A stretch of 12,436 nt of DNA from an uncultured Chthonomonas sp. (GCA_903886985.1 CAISOI010000352.1:1-12436), one strand, 5' to 3'. Shown: positions 1 to 7,480, counted from the first letter of the stretch. The notes: generated from the sequence alone by a model not told the origin. Numbers and translations: made by a program.

Positions 1-1487
1 ACTATCTCTTGTTTCAAAACTATCTCAAACGCAACTTGAACCGATTGGAAATTCAATCCAAACGTCGTGCAGAAGAGACCCCGTTAATTCCCTTTGCACA
101 GACCATTTCTGACTTCATCGATCATCAACGCAGGATGGAGACAATCGATCCAGAACAGATTGCTATAACCGTTAATAACCTTGCCAAAGAGATTGATACG
201 CTTCGAAAATCGGTAGAGACCGGCACCAAACCGAACCCTAAAACTCCCGCCATAAAAGCGGACCGAATGCTTGCAAATAGATGTGCCGATCGCATCGATG
301 GGCTTCGCAACGGGTTCAATGAATGGCACAAGTTCTATCAAGGTTATGATCCTTTCTATACATGGTGGATGACCGAACCTCATAAGGCACTGGACCACAG
401 CCTGCAGCTCTATTCCGCGGCGATTAGGGAAAAATTGGTTGGCATTCGCCCGGATGACAAAACTACCATTATCGGAAGCCCCATCGGCCGCGACGCCCTG
501 CTTGCAGACCTGCAATATGAGATGATCCCCTATTCACCGGAACAGTCAGTCGATATCGCCAACTCGGAATTCGCATGGTGCGACGCCGAAATGAAGAAGG
601 CATCGCACGATTTGGGATATGGAGATGACTGGCATAAGGCGTTGGAATTTGTCAAAAATCAGCACGTCGGGCCGGGTAAACAACCGGAATTAATCCGCAA
701 ATTGGCACTGGAAGCAATTGAATTTCTCGAAAAGAATAACCTCGTGACAATTCCGGAACTCTGCAAAGAGACGTGGCGCATGGAGATGATGAGTCCCGAG
801 AGGCAATTGGTCAATCCATTCTTTCTCGGTGGAGAATCGATCATCGTTTCTTATCCAACCGATACCATGTCTCATGAAGCAAAAATGATGAGTATGCGCG
901 GCAATAATGTTCATTTTGCGCGCGCAACGGTTTTTCACGAGTTGATCCCTGGACATCATCTTCAGGGCTTTATGGAAGAACGATATAAGCCCTATCGCGG
1001 AATTTTCAATACCCCATTCTGGGTAGAGGGCAATGCGCTCTACTGGGAGATGATGTTCTGGAACAAGGGATTCCCGCAATCTCCGGAAAACCGCATCGGC
1101 ATGCTCTTCTGGCGAATGCACCGATGCGCACGAATTATCTTCTCACTTAGCTTTCATCTCGGCAAAATGACTCCTGAACAGTGCATTGACTTCCTTGTCG
1201 ACCGCGTCGGTCATGAGCGTGACAACGCCACTGCAGAAGTCCGACGCTCATTCAACGGCAGCTATCCACCACTTTATCAGGCTGCCTATATGTTGGGCGG
1301 CTTGCAGCTTCGCGGTCTGCACGATGAACTGGTAAACACAGGGAAAATGACCGACCGGCAATACAACGATGCCATTTTGCATGAAAATGCGATTCCCATC
1401 GAGCTCCTGCGTGCCAGCCTTACCAAACAGCCCCTTACCCGCGACTTCAAAACCATTTGGAAGTTTTATGGTGGGGTAAATAAGTAA
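1..1487 (+). CDS. DUF885 family metallopeptidase, 5' end cut by the window
   Basis: About 494 residues are visible and the frame is open to the left edge. The TTG at 9 is therefore probably an internal codon rather than the true start. Counting from that codon, the hallmark is H-E-L-I-P-G-H-H-L-Q at residues 310-319, which is the DUF885 form of a zinc-peptidase motif. It is followed by W-V-E-G-N-A-L-Y-W-E at 338-347, which could supply the third metal ligand (E340). DUF885 proteins are usually about 550-600 residues and often exported, so roughly 60-100 N-terminal residues, including any signal peptide, lie outside the window. The family is treated as predicted metal-dependent peptidases or carboxypeptidases; the substrate here is unknown. 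Family assignment is firm, and activity is inferred. No strong terminator follows the TAA stop. Confidence 0.92.
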   Translation, partial: YLLFQNYLKRNLNRLEIQSKRRAEETPLIPFAQTISDFIDHQRRMETIDPEQIAITVNNLAKEIDTLRKSVETGTKPNPKTPAIKADRMLANRCADRIDGLRNGFNEWHKFYQGYDPFYTWWMTEPHKALDHSLQLYSAAIREKLVGIRPDDKTTIIGSPIGRDALLADLQYEMIPYSPEQSVDIANSEFAWCDAEMKKASHDLGYGDDWHKALEFVKNQHVGPGKQPELIRKLALEAIEFLEKNNLVTIPELCKETWRMEMMSPERQLVNPFFLGGESIIVSYPTDTMSHEAKMMSMRGNNVHFARATVFHELIPGHHLQGFMEERYKPYRGIFNTPFWVEGNALYWEMMFWNKGFPQSPENRIGMLFWRMHRCARIIFSLSFHLGKMTPEQCIDFLVDRVGHERDNATAEVRRSFNGSYPPLYQAAYMLGGLQLRGLHDELVNTGKMTDRQYNDAILHENAIPIELLRASLTKQPLTRDFKTIWKFYGGVNK

Positions 1488-1515
1488 TATAGGTCCGAAA
1501 TTAGTCAATTAGAAC

Positions 1516-1528
1516 GCGGGCGTCCCGC
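1516..1528. other. Short GC-rich hairpin after the DUF885 gene
   Basis: GCGGG, a CGT loop and CCCGC form a 5-bp stem 28 nt after the DUF885 stop codon. No T-run follows, so it is a poor intrinsic terminator. The motif is much more GC-rich than the surrounding AT-rich spacer. It could be a member of a dispersed intergenic repeat family, but there is only one copy in this window. The rest of the 1488-1709 spacer holds the candidate promoter listed separately and a run of seven C at 1595-1601. Confidence 0.35.
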
Positions 1529-1616
1529 CTGCTTAGAATTTGTCAATACGGATAACTAAATTCCATCTGCATCTGACACTGCTAACAGCACGGTCCCCCC
1601 CAATGGCATATGAGTG

Positions 1617-1645
1617 TTATTGCGTCAGCCATTCGTTGGTATAAT
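1617..1645 (+). promoter_or_regulatory. Candidate sigma70-type promoter for the DUF2071 gene
   Basis: A perfect -10 hexamer TATAAT lies at 1640-1645, 64 nt before the TTG start. Seventeen bases upstream is a poor -35 hexamer, TTATTG (1617-1622). The perfect -10 at a sensible distance in a non-coding spacer is the main support. If it is real, DUF2071 can be transcribed independently of the DUF885 gene. Confidence 0.5.
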
Positions 1646-1709
1646 TGAAACAGCTTCTAGCCTGAATTTTTAAGTTGCACAATGTTGAGGTCCGCAAAGA
1701 GTTCACCTA

Positions 1710-2453
1710 TTGAAAAGTTCCAATAGCATTGACCGTGTCTCCGCCACCATTCGCCCTGATGGACGTGTAGTCATGCGCCAGTCGTGGCACGAACTCCTAT
1801 TTCTCCACTGGGAAGTCGACTCCGTCGAACTTCAACGAATGCTTCCCGAGAGGCTAACTCTCGATACTTTCGATGGTAAAGCCTACGTGGGGCTGGTTCC
1901 CTTCACAATGTCCAAAGTGCGACCGGTTTGGTCACCCTCCGTTCCGCCACTCTCGAATTTCCACGAAATGAATGTTAGAACTTACGTTCACCTAGAAGGT
2001 GAAAATCCGGGAGTCTGGTTCTTCAGTCTGGATGCCGCAAATTCCGTTGCAGTCAAAATTGCTCGAACAATGTGGAAGTTACCGTACTTTTTCGCTTCTA
2101 TGAGTCTGTCAAAAGTCGGTAATATCACCCACTACTCCAGCAGTAGAATTGGACCGCCACCTCTTCCAGCTAATTGCAAATTGGAGTATGAGGTCACCGG
2201 TAAAATTAACCCTGCCGAAGTTGGATCGTTGGAATATTTCCTGACAGAGCGGTATTTTCTATACACCACAAATGGTTCTCGGTTACTACGAGGACAAGTG
2301 CACCATACTCCCTATCCACTCCAAACTGCACAGCTGCAATTGCTCGAAGAGAATATGCTTGAGGTAAATGGGATATATCGCGCACCAACCGTACCGCTGG
2401 TTCATTATGCAAGAGGCGTGAATGTCGACGTTTTCAAACTTGTAACAGTTTAG
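1710..2453 (+). CDS. DUF2071 (YqjF-like) family protein
   Basis: The 247-residue protein has the usual DUF2071 length and core pattern. These are R-Q-S-W-H-E-L-L-F-L-H-W near residues 23-34, L-D-T-F-D-G-K-A-Y-V-G near 51-61, V-R-T-Y-V near 90-94, and V-W-F-F-S-L-D-A-A near 102-110. It has no signal peptide or membrane segment, so it is probably cytoplasmic. The biochemical role of the family is not established. The TTG at 1710 starts the longest frame, with only a weak A/G-rich stretch upstream. An in-frame ATG at 1773 (residue 22), directly before the conserved R-Q-S-W block, is a serious alternative start. The gene converges on the dipeptidase gene and the two stop codons overlap (TAG at 2451-2453, opposite-strand TAA at 2450-2452). 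Confidence 0.9.
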   Translation: MKSSNSIDRVSATIRPDGRVVMRQSWHELLFLHWEVDSVELQRMLPERLTLDTFDGKAYVGLVPFTMSKVRPVWSPSVPPLSNFHEMNVRTYVHLEGENPGVWFFSLDAANSVAVKIARTMWKLPYFFASMSLSKVGNITHYSSSRIGPPPLPANCKLEYEVTGKINPAEVGSLEYFLTERYFLYTTNGSRLLRGQVHHTPYPLQTAQLQLLEENMLEVNGIYRAPTVPLVHYARGVNVDVFKLVTV

Positions 2454-3073
2454 GGAGATTTCTGGGACGGTGCGACCAAAGGAACATCTACGATAGCAAA
2501 TTTTTCCCAGTCTGGTGCATTAAAGTGCCACCATTCGTTCTTATCCGGCATGAACCCCTCAGCAAGCATCGCCGCACGGAGCGTATCGCGATTCGTTCTA
2601 GACTCCTCAGTCCCTCCTGCATAATTCGGGTGAGCCGCGGGCGAAAATGTATCGAAATCGGTGGGCATCTTGAGCTCCCTGCCCTTAGCATCTACAAGGG
2701 TTAAATCTACCGCTGCTCCACGATTGTGTTTGCTGCCAGTTTTGGGAGGTGCGACAAATCGACTGTCCGGCATGACATCCCATAGTGCTTGTTGTGCGGA
2801 CGGAGGACGATAACCATCCCAAATCTTCAGGCCGAGATTCACTTTTTCCAGTCGCTTCTGCACGAGACAAAGACGCTCCGCTGCCGAACGCCGAAGCATA
2901 CATCTGCTGCCTTTGGGATAAACGGCGCGCTTTACGCCATTTCTGGGGGTGCCATAGCGCAATTCGTAACGAATTGTTGGACACACCTCTTTGACTTCCA
3001 CAATATCATCTGGCTTGTGATCTTGCATTCCAGCACCCAAAACCAACATTAGTGCCAATGTCGCTGTGAACAT
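2450..3073 (-). CDS. Secreted VanX-type D-Ala-D-Ala dipeptidase (peptidase family M15)
   Basis: The 207-residue protein is predicted to hydrolyse D-Ala-D-Ala or a related D-dipeptide. The VanX/DdpX zinc motifs are intact: S-K-H-N-R-G-A-A-V-D gives H116 and D123, and E-W-W-H gives catalytic E180 and ligand H183. G-Y-R-P at 87-90 probably supplies the substrate arginine. A short hydrophobic N-terminus (residues 1-15) resembles a signal peptide but lacks the usual basic residues, so export is likely rather than certain. An exported enzyme suggests scavenging or wall turnover rather than cytoplasmic glycopeptide resistance. The ATG is preceded by GGGAG at about 9 nt. The gene lies 21 bp after the ABC-F stop on the same strand and is probably co-transcribed with it. 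No vanH or vanA homologue is present in the window. Confidence 0.9.
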   Translation of the reverse strand: MFTATLALMLVLGAGMQDHKPDDIVEVKEVCPTIRYELRYGTPRNGVKRAVYPKGSRCMLRRSAAERLCLVQKRLEKVNLGLKIWDGYRPPSAQQALWDVMPDSRFVAPPKTGSKHNRGAAVDLTLVDAKGRELKMPTDFDTFSPAAHPNYAGGTEESRTNRDTLRAAMLAEGFMPDKNEWWHFNAPDWEKFAIVDVPLVAPSQKSP

Positions 3074-3094
3074 GCGCTGCTCCCAAACCCTTTT

Positions 3095-5041
3095 TTAGAC
3101 TTTTGCGCCAATTCCATCTGCGTAAGTTATAGACTTTTCCCATGTTGCCATCGCTTCGACAAGCTCATTTTGAGCCTTCTGATAATCGTGCGAAAGCTTT
3201 ACCAGATCGTCTGAAGGCGTTGGTGCACCCAGAACCTCTTCGATTCTCTGGATCCAATCTTCAAGCTCCGCAACCCGTGCCTCTGATGTCTGAACCGTTT
3301 TTAGTGCCTTTTGTCGCTCCTTCGAGAGCTGATAGGAACTCATTCCTGCGGTTAGCGGATTGCCTTCGTAAGTCTTGGTGGCAGGGGTGACGGTTGAACC
3401 CGAGCTTTTAGCCTGAAATTGGCGCGATATTTCGAGAGCCTTCTGTTCGCGGTATTCCCGAAACGGACCATCGAACAGCCGGGCTTTCCCGCCATCAATC
3501 TCAAGTGTTTGGCGCGTGGCCTGATCCAGTAGATACCGATCATGCGATACCAAAATGAGAGTGCCATCGTAATTTGCAAGAGTCGCGACAAGTGCTTCGC
3601 GCGAGTCAATGTCGAGATGGTTCGTTGGTTCATCAAGGATCAAAAGATTCGGCTTGAGATAGGTCAATTGGGCGAGCACCAACTTATTCTTCTCACCACC
3701 TGAAAGCTTTGCCGTCGGCTTAAAAACATCTTCTCCCGTAAACAAAAACTTTCCCAAATGGGTTCTGGCCTCGGTTGGAAGCATCTCCGCAACATCCATC
3801 ATGTTTTCAAGAACTGTCGCCTCCAGGTCGAGTCCTGAAGCTTCCTGAGCAAAATAACCGTAAGAGACATTCGCCCCAAGGCGCACACTTCCAGCTGTGG
3901 GCTGCGCGTCTCCCAGAAGCATTTTTATCAACGTGGACTTTCCCGCACCATTTGGTCCGACAACTCCAACACGCATACCGCGGGAAATCACAACGCTGAT
4001 ATCATCAAACAAAACTCTGTCGTCGAATTTCTTCGTCAGATTTTCAATGATCATCACTTCGTTGCCGCTACGGTGTTTCTCTTTGACCGACAGGCGCATG
4101 TTTTTGCCAGTCTTTTCTGGAGCTTCCCCCATAGTCGACTTGATGCGTTCGGCCCATCGCATTCGCATTACGGCCTGGGATCTCTTGGATGGCGTATTCT
4201 TCCACTTTTCGAAGAACTCCGTTAAGCGTTGAACTTCCCGCTTATCGCGGTCAAACATCTCTTGTTGTCGGAGCCTATTTGCCTGCTTCTGTGTCCAGTA
4301 AGCAGTAAAGTTTCCCCTGTACAGGGTCAAATGGGTATTTTCGACTTCCGCTACCGTGTTGACCACTTTGTCGAGGAAATATCGATCATGTGACACAAGA
4401 ATGATAGCGCCACCAAAGTCGCTCAGGAAATTCTCGAGCCATTCTGTAGCTTGCAAATCGAGATGATTTGTCGGTTCGTCCAACAGCAAAATATCAGGTG
4501 CGCTTAGGAGCAATCGCGCCATAGCGAGGCGTGTTTTTTCTCCGCCACTGAGGAGCGAAGTGGGCTTGCTTTGGTCCGACTGAGAGAAACCGAGCCGCTC
4601 AAGAACGTTGTGAATATCACGAAGATTGTCATATCCGCCTGTGGCGTCAAATCGTTCGCGCATGAGGCCATACTCGTCCATAACCGCCTGCAAATCAGGT
4701 GTATGCGCCTGATCCGCCATGAGCGTTTCTAACTCACGCAGACGACTTTCCATTGCCAGCACCGGACCAAATGCATCCTGTGCCTCTTCATAAACTGTTC
4801 GACCGTGTTCGACCATCTGCTCCTGACGAAGATATCCGTAGCGAATTCCTGGCCAGTAGTTTATAGAACCTTTGTCCGGTTCGATTTGACCTGTCAACAT
4901 TCGCAGAAGAGTAGTCTTACCCGCGCCGTTGCGACCGACCAGGCCGAGTTTCTGCCCCCATTCCAGACGCACAGTGATATTGTCCAGAATGAGTTCTGGA
5001 CCAAATGATTTATCGACGCCGTTTACCGTTACTAAACTCAT
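3095..5041 (-). CDS. ABC-F family ATPase (Uup/YdiF type)
   Basis: This 648-residue soluble protein has two ABC ATPase domains and no membrane segments, the ABC-F architecture. Domain 1 has Walker A G-R-N-G-A-G-K-T (K42), signature L-S-G-G-E near 164-168, Walker B L-L-L-D-E-P (E189) and switch S-H-D-R near 217-220. Domain 2 has G-P-N-G-A-G-K-S (K368), L-S-G-G-E near 446-450, L-L-I-L-D-E-P (E471) and S-H-D-R near 499-502. Between them, about residues 245-325, lies the charged linker that in known ABC-F proteins reaches the ribosomal P/E sites. Residues about 565-640 form a C-terminal coiled coil as in Uup and YdiF. The likely role is ATP-dependent rescue or protection of ribosomes; an antibiotic-resistance role cannot be told from sequence. 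The ATG is preceded by a modest AGAGAG. It lies downstream of dxs, with a hairpin between them. Confidence 0.96.
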   Translation of the reverse strand: MSLVTVNGVDKSFGPELILDNITVRLEWGQKLGLVGRNGAGKTTLLRMLTGQIEPDKGSINYWPGIRYGYLRQEQMVEHGRTVYEEAQDAFGPVLAMESRLRELETLMADQAHTPDLQAVMDEYGLMRERFDATGGYDNLRDIHNVLERLGFSQSDQSKPTSLLSGGEKTRLAMARLLLSAPDILLLDEPTNHLDLQATEWLENFLSDFGGAIILVSHDRYFLDKVVNTVAEVENTHLTLYRGNFTAYWTQKQANRLRQQEMFDRDKREVQRLTEFFEKWKNTPSKRSQAVMRMRWAERIKSTMGEAPEKTGKNMRLSVKEKHRSGNEVMIIENLTKKFDDRVLFDDISVVISRGMRVGVVGPNGAGKSTLIKMLLGDAQPTAGSVRLGANVSYGYFAQEASGLDLEATVLENMMDVAEMLPTEARTHLGKFLFTGEDVFKPTAKLSGGEKNKLVLAQLTYLKPNLLILDEPTNHLDIDSREALVATLANYDGTLILVSHDRYLLDQATRQTLEIDGGKARLFDGPFREYREQKALEISRQFQAKSSGSTVTPATKTYEGNPLTAGMSSYQLSKERQKALKTVQTSEARVAELEDWIQRIEEVLGAPTPSDDLVKLSHDYQKAQNELVEAMATWEKSITYADGIGAKV

Positions 5042-5061
5042 AACTCTCTTTACACATGAAT

Positions 5062-5095
5062 AAGCGGCAGGGGAAAATCGATCCCCCTACCGCTT
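5062..5095 (-). terminator. Strong hairpin between dxs and the ABC-F gene (terminator or leader structure)
   Basis: The arms at 5062-5073 and 5084-5095 pair over 11 bp with one internal C/A mismatch, around a 10-nt loop containing ATCGAT. In the minus-strand direction the hairpin starts 29 nt after the dxs stop and ends 20 nt before the ABC-F start. No clear T-run follows on either strand, so it is not a textbook intrinsic terminator. It may attenuate readthrough from dxs, stabilise the dxs 3' end, or act as a leader element of the ABC-F mRNA. Confidence 0.6.
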
Positions 5096-5124
5096 CGTAT
5101 TATTGTACAACCAAATGACTGGTT

Positions 5125-7062
5125 CTACCCTTTTCCACTTATGGATGCGACGAGCGATGGTTGTGGAACTCCCACTAATTCGCGAGCGGCTGCTGCGAAA
5201 TCTTCCACTGTCAAGCCGCACAATTTCCGCAGAATATCCGGCGCCCCATGTTCAATGAAGTGATCGGGCACACCAAACGTTCGCACTTTCACATTGGTGA
5301 CATCGTTTGCAGCGAGCAATTCGAGGATCGCCGTACCAAAGCCGCCAACTTTGCAGCCTTCTTCTGCGATAACCAGATTACCGGTTCGCTTTGCGGCTTC
5401 CAGAATCGCTGCTTCATCGAGCGGTTTGGCAAAGCGCGCATTGATGACATTGGCCTGGACTCCCTCGTCAGCAAGACGCTTACCAGCTTCAAAGCAGAGC
5501 GGAACCATCGAACCATAACCGATGATCGCCACGTCATCGCCTTCAAGCAGCGTTTCGGACTTGCCAAGCTCAATGGGCTTCGTCTCAATGCCCCAATCAA
5601 TTTCAACCACATTGCCACGCGGATATCGCAGTGCAACAGGCATCGCCATCGGGGTCTCAATGTACTTAGTTGAAAATTTCAACATTGCAGAGAGTTCAGC
5701 GCCATCTTTTGGCGAGCAGAGCACCATCTTTGGTATTGAACGCAGATATGCGATATCAAATACTCCGTGGTGCGTTCCGCCGTCTTCCCCAACCAATCCC
5801 CCACGATCTATGGCAAAAATTACCGGCAGATCCTGAAGCGCGACATCGTGGACAATTAAATCATAGGCGCGCTGAAGGAATGTAGAGTAGATCGCAACCA
5901 CTGGCTTTTGCCCTGCAGCAGCCAAACCTGCGGCAAAGCAGACTGCATGTTGCTCTGCAATGCCCGCATCGAAATAACGATCCGGGAACTTGGGCTGGAA
6001 CTTGTTTAACCCGGTCCCGTCCGGCATAGCTGCGGTGATAGCAACAATTTTCTCGTCTTTTTCTGCCAGCTCAATCAAAGTCTCTGCAAAAACGGAAGTG
6101 AACGTCGGTACCGATGACTTCTTATGAGCTTCACCCGTTTCCGGCGAAAAGGGTACGACCGCATGCCATTTCCTCGGGTCACCTTCACCTAGTTCATATC
6201 CTTTACCCTTTTGGGTAATGACATGAACCAATACCGGCCCTTCCATCTCCTTGATGTGTTTGAATACATCAATCAAAAGTGGAAGATCATGACCATCGAT
6301 AGGACCGATGTACTCAAATCCCATCTCTTCAAAAATGACACCGGTATGTTCAGGAGCAAAAAGATGCGTGACACCGTGTTTAAGAACACCGCCGGCCGCG
6401 CGGGAAGCAAGGTCACCGGCAGGCAGTTTCTTCAAAGCACTCTTCGTTCTCTTCTCAACATTTTGATAGAGCGCCGATGAACGTAGTTTAGCGAGATAGG
6501 CGCAAAGCGCACCTACGTTCGGAGCGATAGACATCTCATTATCGTTCAAAACTACCGTGAAGTTACGACCACTGTGTCCCGCGTTGTTCAAACCTTCCAA
6601 TGCAAGACCACCTGTCAATCCTGCGTCCCCGATCACTGCGAGTACCGACTCATTTCCACCCACGAGATCTCGCGCTGCGGCATAACCGTATGCTGCTGAG
6701 ATAGAAGTGCTGGCATGACCGGCACCATAAAGGTCGAATGGACTCTCATCGCGTCGCAGAAACCCACTCATTCCGCCGTATTGGCGCAATGTTGGGAAGT
6801 CTTTAAGTCGTCCTGTCAACATCTTGTGTGCATAACATTGGTGGCCGACATCCCAAATGATCTTATCTTTTGGAACACTGTAAACTGTATGGAGTGCCAG
6901 AATCATATCTACAGCGCCAAGATTGGAAGCAAAGTGACCGCCCGTCTTGGAGAGGTTGTCGATGATCGCTTGTCGAAGTTCGACAGCAACTTCCTTCAGC
7001 TCCTCAATTGAAAGAGGCTTAAGATCTTCTGGGCTATTGATTCGTGAGAGGTGGTTAGTCAT
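5125..7062 (-). CDS. dxs: 1-deoxy-D-xylulose-5-phosphate synthase
   Basis: DXS condenses pyruvate and glyceraldehyde 3-phosphate to DXP with thiamine diphosphate and Mg2+. This is the first step of the MEP pathway. With the start at 7062 the protein has 645 residues, normal for the family. H43 lies in S-K-T-G-G-H. The ThDP/Mg motif begins at G145-D146 and includes N173 and N175. The catalytic glutamate is in A-E-Q-H-A-V and falls at residue 370. R-G-G-L-V-G-E-D-G-G-T-H-H-G of the pyrimidine domain and a complete C-terminal transketolase domain follow. The frame is open upstream to a GTG at 7200, but those 46 residues have no family resemblance and overlap the probable 5' leader. The ATG at 7062 has AGGGAG at 9 nt and starts right before the conserved R-I-N-S-P-E-D-L. 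One oddity is G-D-A instead of the usual G-D-G in the ThDP motif. Confidence 0.98.
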   Translation of the reverse strand: MTNHLSRINSPEDLKPLSIEELKEVAVELRQAIIDNLSKTGGHFASNLGAVDMILALHTVYSVPKDKIIWDVGHQCYAHKMLTGRLKDFPTLRQYGGMSGFLRRDESPFDLYGAGHASTSISAAYGYAAARDLVGGNESVLAVIGDAGLTGGLALEGLNNAGHSGRNFTVVLNDNEMSIAPNVGALCAYLAKLRSSALYQNVEKRTKSALKKLPAGDLASRAAGGVLKHGVTHLFAPEHTGVIFEEMGFEYIGPIDGHDLPLLIDVFKHIKEMEGPVLVHVITQKGKGYELGEGDPRKWHAVVPFSPETGEAHKKSSVPTFTSVFAETLIELAEKDEKIVAITAAMPDGTGLNKFQPKFPDRYFDAGIAEQHAVCFAAGLAAAGQKPVVAIYSTFLQRAYDLIVHDVALQDLPVIFAIDRGGLVGEDGGTHHGVFDIAYLRSIPKMVLCSPKDGAELSAMLKFSTKYIETPMAMPVALRYPRGNVVEIDWGIETKPIELGKSETLLEGDDVAIIGYGSMVPLCFEAGKRLADEGVQANVINARFAKPLDEAAILEAAKRTGNLVIAEEGCKVGGFGTAILELLAANDVTNVKVRTFGVPDHFIEHGAPDILRKLCGLTVEDFAAAARELVGVPQPSLVASISGKG

Positions 7063-7071
7063 ATTCATATA

Positions 7072-7077
7072 CTCCCT
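7072..7077 (-). promoter_or_regulatory. dxs: Ribosome binding site that decides the dxs start
   Basis: AGGGAG on the minus strand lies 9 nt before the ATG at 7062 and only 3 nt before another in-frame ATG at 7068. The spacing favours the inner ATG, giving a protein beginning M-T-N-H-L-S-R-I-N. Neither the GTG at 7200 nor the sequence before it shows a comparable site. Confidence 0.7.
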
Positions 7078-7184
7078 GTGCAAGTCGTGCGCTCCATTGC
7101 GCCACCGACCTGTAGGAATTGGTTGGACGAATTGCGATGCAGCAGCATTAAGACAGTTGTGAAGCGAAATCGTCGTTAGCGCGT

Positions 7185-7213
7185 AGTTTACCCTTATCAC
7201 TATGTACTGTCAA
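7185..7213 (-). promoter_or_regulatory. Sigma70-type promoter for dxs
   Basis: On the minus strand a perfect -35 TTGACA (7208-7213) is followed by exactly 17 bases and a -10 TAAACT (7185-7190, four of six consensus bases). Transcription would start near 7178 and give a leader of about 115 nt before the ATG at 7062. This is the best-formed promoter in the window. I saw no TPP or other recognisable riboswitch pattern in the leader. Confidence 0.75.
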
Positions 7214-7233
7214 ATTCGAATGATCGTTCGAAT
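7214..7233. promoter_or_regulatory. 20-bp near-perfect palindrome abutting the dxs -35 box; SOS-box-like
   Basis: ATTCGAA and TTCGAAT flank the centre TGATCG, so 18 of 20 positions are symmetric. The inner part (7217-7230) matches the Gram-positive-type LexA box CGAAC-N4-GTTCG at nine of its ten fixed bases; the mismatch is T for C at 7221. It directly abuts the TTGACA of the dxs promoter on its upstream side. This looks like an operator for a dimeric regulator. LexA is one candidate, and a TetR-like protein is another. Confidence 0.55.
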
Positions 7234-7450
7234 ACCAGTGAAATGGCGTTAAAACAGGTAGTCTGACGACATTATTGTGTCCGTTTTGCGCAGGCAGACG
7301 GCGTCTTCTATGCCCCATGTGGATCGTGAAATTTATGAATTCTCTCTTCTTAAGGATTGCTGTTTGTGTTACACTTCTGGAATACTTAAGATCAGAGAAA
7401 CGCGTCTAGTTTTAACATAGTCAATACTTTTTAGTACCGAAATTGCTGAT

Positions 7451-7480
7451 GGTTTACGGATGATTCACAATAGGTTTACG
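7451..7480 (+). promoter_or_regulatory. Three 8-bp direct repeats spaced 11 bp apart, upstream of the protease gene
   Basis: GGTTTACG occurs at 7451-7458 and again at 7473-7480. Exactly midway, at 7462-7469, is GATTCACA, which matches five of eight positions. The start-to-start spacing is 11 bp, one helical turn. This is the arrangement used by OmpR/PhoB-type response regulators that bind tandem repeats. The last repeat lies about 60 bp before the GTG start, and a weak -10 (AAGAAT, 7497-7502) follows at 16 bp, as in activated promoters. Binding is inferred only. Confidence 0.4.

Noticed and set aside
690..1121. Long antisense frames over DUF885, ABC-F, dxs and other genes
   Set aside because: They lie wholly inside well-supported genes, show no family motifs and have no ribosome binding sites; they are shadows of the sense codons.
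1595..1601. Run of seven C upstream of the DUF2071 promoter, possible phase-variable tract
   Set aside because: Only seven bases, 15 bp upstream of a poor -35, and the gene is not a surface-structure gene; chance is a fair explanation.
2450..5041. A glycopeptide resistance (van) cluster
   Set aside because: Only the VanX-like member is present and it appears exported; there is no VanH, VanA/B ligase or VanRS.
7063..7178. Riboswitch (TPP) in the dxs leader
   Set aside because: The leader is long enough but lacks the CUGAGA-type TPP core, and only short unremarkable stems are visible.
7310..7420. 36-codon frame on the plus strand containing C-C-L-C
   Set aside because: No ribosome binding site, unremarkable composition, and it lies in a spacer full of short frames; not enough to call a gene.
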